Below the pieces are notes generated by a model. It did no database searches, was not told where the DNA came from, and saw nothing but the letters and a program-made list of their open reading frames with translations. DNA of 17,329 nucleotides, from assembly GCA_947303695.1 (NCBI GenBank), contig CAMYYX010000023.1:1-17329 (forward strand). Reading direction: 5' to 3'. The position numbers were made by a program, and so were the translations under genes. Source of the stretch: an uncultured Prevotellaceae bacterium. GTDB taxonomy: Bacteria > Bacteroidota > Bacteroidia > Bacteroidales > Bacteroidaceae. Shown one piece after another: positions 16,239 to 17,329 of the stretch (its first letter is position 1; every line of letters starts with the position of its first letter).

Positions 16239-16706
16239 CTACTCTGAGTCAATAAATGACACATTCGACGGATAGCCCTCGATGGTGTAGTGGAAATATG
16301 ACTGAATGCCCATACGTTTCAGACGTTGGCTGTAAGCGTCAGCAGAACTCTGGCCGTTGTAGTGAGTGATGACCACGCTGCTAACCAGAAATCCACGTTT
16401 CTGGAATTCCTCGCGCAGACGCAGCACGTCCATATCGTATGTGATACCCAAGTCGCCACGCACCTTCTGCTTCTCGATGTCCACCGCACTGATGACAATA
16501 ACGATCTCTGCGCTGTCACTCAGCTGCTGCAGCATCTTCAGTTTACTGTCAGGTTGGAATCCTGGCAACACACGACTTGCATGGTGGTCATCAAAGAGTT
16601 TTCCACCAAGTTCCAGATACAATTTGTTTCCAAACTGAGCAATGCGCTCTTTGATATGTTCAGATTGGATTTTTACGTATTTTTCGTTGTCAAATCCGTA
16701 TTTCAT
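16239..16706 (-). CDS. N-terminal fragment of DUF1846 protein (155 aa, ends at first TAG)
   Basis: This is what would be made if the first amber terminates: residues 1-155 of the family, from MKYGFDNEKYVKIQSEHI to PSNVSFIDSE. It contains the GGKLFDDHHASRVLPGF and KVRGDLGITYDMDV blocks but stops before the P-loop-like TAPGPGSGKM segment, so a stable, active product is doubtful. Confidence 0.55.
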   Translation of the reverse strand: MKYGFDNEKYVKIQSEHIKERIAQFGNKLYLELGGKLFDDHHASRVLPGFQPDSKLKMLQQLSDSAEIVIVISAVDIEKQKVRGDLGITYDMDVLRLREEFQKRGFLVSSVVITHYNGQSSADAYSQRLKRMGIQSYFHYTIEGYPSNVSFIDSE

Positions 16707-16773
16707 CTCTTTATTCCTTTCTGGTTTTTATGTTTCGGCTAATACTTTTTCGGACTTTCAGCCCTTAAAAATA

Positions 16774-16801
16774 TCAACTGTCAATTGTCAATTATCAATG
16801 C
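16774..16801. repeat. four 7-bp tandem units of TCAATTG type
   Basis: The units TCAACTG, TCAATTG, TCAATTA and TCAATGC run without gaps. They lie in the DUF1846 5' leader, just downstream of its -7 element. Confidence 0.75.
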
Positions 16802-16816
16802 ATAAAATACGGGATA

Positions 16817-16824
16817 CAAAGTTA
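16817..16824 (-). promoter_or_regulatory. Bacteroidetes -7 promoter element for the DUF1846 gene
   Basis: On the minus strand this reads TAACTTTG, an exact match to TAnnTTTG. No good TTTG is found 19-21 bp upstream. The leader to the ATG at 16706 would be about 105 nt and include the 7-bp repeats and a GGCT/AGCC pair that could form a weak hairpin. Confidence 0.6.
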
Positions 16825-16943
16825 CGAAATAATCCTATAAACTGAATCGCTCTTTCAAAATTATGTAATAAAATAATTGTTTTTCTCCCTCTTTCTTCCC
16901 CTTTTTTCATTTTTGCATTTACAACAAAAAACAGTAAAAAAAG

Positions 16944-16957
16944 CTTTGCTAGCAAAG
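16944..16957. repeat. 14-bp perfect palindrome CTTTGCTAGCAAAG
   Basis: It reads the same on both strands. It is flanked by A7 on the left, and a further CAAAGGCTTTT lies 14 bp to its right. It could be an operator, or half of an alternative hairpin (AAGC-TTTG with CAAAGGCTT, then TTTTCTCTTT) acting as a plus-strand terminator. Confidence 0.6.
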
Positions 16958-17011
16958 TAGATAAACAAAGGCTTTTCTCTTTCACGATTCTTTCGCGTGT
17001 CTTACCCTGAA

Positions 17012-17035
17012 AAACGTTGAATCAAAACAACGTTT
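17012..17035. promoter_or_regulatory. 8-bp inverted repeat directly before the right-edge HTH gene
   Basis: AAACGTTG (17012-17019) and CAACGTTT (17028-17035) are separated by 8 nt and end 4 nt before the ATG at 17040. Each arm also contains the palindrome AACGTT. It could be an autoregulatory operator, a hairpin limiting translation, or an insertion-sequence end; the sequence alone does not decide. Confidence 0.5.
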
Positions 17036-17039
17036 AAAA

Positions 17040-17329
17040 ATGAAGAAAACAGAAGATCAAGATTTGTTAGGGTTGCAGAAACTATCATTGTATCAGATAA
17101 CTGTCAACAGACAGAAGACATTGGAGGAAATACAAGTGATTTTGAACGCTCATTTGTTAAATCATGTTCCAGTTTTACAATTATCGAAAGAATTTTGCGT
17201 AGGCAAGTCGACTATTTACAGATGGATTAGTACCTTTGCAAACGGAAAGTTGTCGAAGAGGAAGTCTCCCGGCATTTCCCATGTCAAACCAAATCCGTCT
17301 AGTATGTCTAAAAAGATTCAGAAACCAGT
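17040..17329 (+). CDS. helix-turn-helix protein, transposase orfA-like, cut by the right edge
   Basis: The first 96 residues are visible and the frame is open at the window end. An acidic/amphipathic N-terminus (MKKTEDQDLLGLQKLSLYQI) is followed by TLEEIQVILNAHLL and an HTH with PVLQLSKEFCVGKSTIYRWI (about 44-63), then a basic, proline- and serine-rich stretch. Use of AKEFGV-like plus STIYRWI wording is typical of the HTH in IS3-type OrfA and related Bacteroidetes transposase-like proteins, but no catalytic domain is visible here and no second frame can be checked. It is more AT-rich than the repair genes. No convincing promoter was found. It could also be a stand-alone regulator. Starting at 17040 is supported by the lack of another ATG upstream in frame near it. 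Confidence 0.65.
   Translation, partial: MKKTEDQDLLGLQKLSLYQITVNRQKTLEEIQVILNAHLLNHVPVLQLSKEFCVGKSTIYRWISTFANGKLSKRKSPGISHVKPNPSSMSKKIQKP

Larger units (their letters stand above)
15240..16706 (-). pseudogene. DUF1846 family protein gene interrupted by two in-frame TAG codons
   Basis: Read in one frame from the ATG at 16706 to the TAA at 15240 this is 488 codons, the normal DUF1846 length, with no frameshift or deletion. Two ambers interrupt it: codon 156 (16241-16239) and codon 165 (16214-16212), giving SE*GFGNNDYL*TNRPL. From my memory of Bacteroides homologues both positions are usually Glu, so each could be GAG to TAG. The sequence on both sides is highly conserved in character (KVRGDLGITYDMDVLRL before; TAPGPGSGKM, HPVNIAYEAATADLNDVNM, KSPTDMGVNM, NPRLHTDEV after). 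DUF1846 is a cytoplasmic family of unknown function with a P-loop-like motif. A very recent null mutation, an assembly error, or amber readthrough would each explain it. AAGGA lies about 10 nt before the ATG. Confidence 0.85.
16707..17039. other. divergent intergenic region between DUF1846 and the right-edge HTH gene
   Basis: These 333 bp are strongly AT-rich. They hold a 7-bp repeat array, the DUF1846 promoter, a 29-nt pyrimidine-only run (16880-16908), a 14-bp palindrome and an inverted repeat before the HTH start, each listed or noted separately. I see no supported coding frame or RNA gene in it. Confidence 0.6.

Noticed and set aside
15240..16706. Genome-wide reassignment of TAG to an amino acid
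   Set aside because: rarA uses TAG as its stop and all other complete genes end in TAA or TGA with normal lengths; two sites in one gene are not enough to claim a changed code, though local suppression stays open.
16788..16985. 65-codon minus-strand frame in the right intergenic region
   Set aside because: It crosses the DUF1846 promoter and the pyrimidine run; the Lys/Leu/Phe-rich product looks like translated AT-rich spacer.

Overview
The window looks like a chromosomal segment of a Bacteroidales bacterium, most likely Prevotellaceae. The evidence is the Bacteroidetes-type promoter element TAnnTTTG (exact at five sites, three of them with TTG or TTTG 19-20 bp upstream), the near absence of strong Shine-Dalgarno sites, AT-rich intergenic DNA, and protein sequences that read like Bacteroides/Prevotella family members. 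The placement within Prevotellaceae is inference; no rRNA or tRNA gene is present to confirm it.

Layout, left to right. (1) 1-769, minus: most of an NfnA-type FAD/NAD/[2Fe-2S] oxidoreductase subunit, cut by the window edge. (2) 986-1225, minus: a small two-helix membrane protein, back to back with a compact DUF805 membrane protein (1411-1689, plus); each has its own promoter. (3) 1743-8884, minus: a tight three-gene unit, family 2 glycosyltransferase, then AddA-type helicase-nuclease, then AddB-type nuclease, with an 8-bp overlap and a 1-bp gap. A hairpin at 1710-1744 separates its 3' end from the convergent DUF805 gene. (4) 9084-9308, plus: a 74-residue helix-turn-helix protein with its own promoter and terminator. 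(5) 9432-13151, plus: rarA followed 24 bp later by a GTG-started mutS2. With addAB this makes a neighbourhood rich in DNA repair and replication-fork functions. (6) 13152-13470: a convergent intergenic region with no intrinsic terminator seen, holding three different tandem arrays that all have an 11-bp period. (7) 13471-16706, minus: DUF1846 gene, then GH25 muramidase, then DUF1460 NlpC/P60-like amidase. The last two are exported and probably act on peptidoglycan. The DUF1846 reading frame is full length but interrupted by two amber codons nine codons apart. (8) 17040 to the right edge, plus: the start of a helix-turn-helix protein of transposase-like character, with an 8-bp inverted repeat directly before its start codon.

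Most genes are ordinary housekeeping or repair functions. The points worth a second look are the triple 11-bp array downstream of mutS2, the double-amber DUF1846 gene, a palindrome with an identical loop found both in an intergenic gap and inside the mutS2 linker, and the shortened DUF805 protein with strong expression signals. I see no CRISPR array, tRNA, rRNA, prophage or complete insertion sequence.
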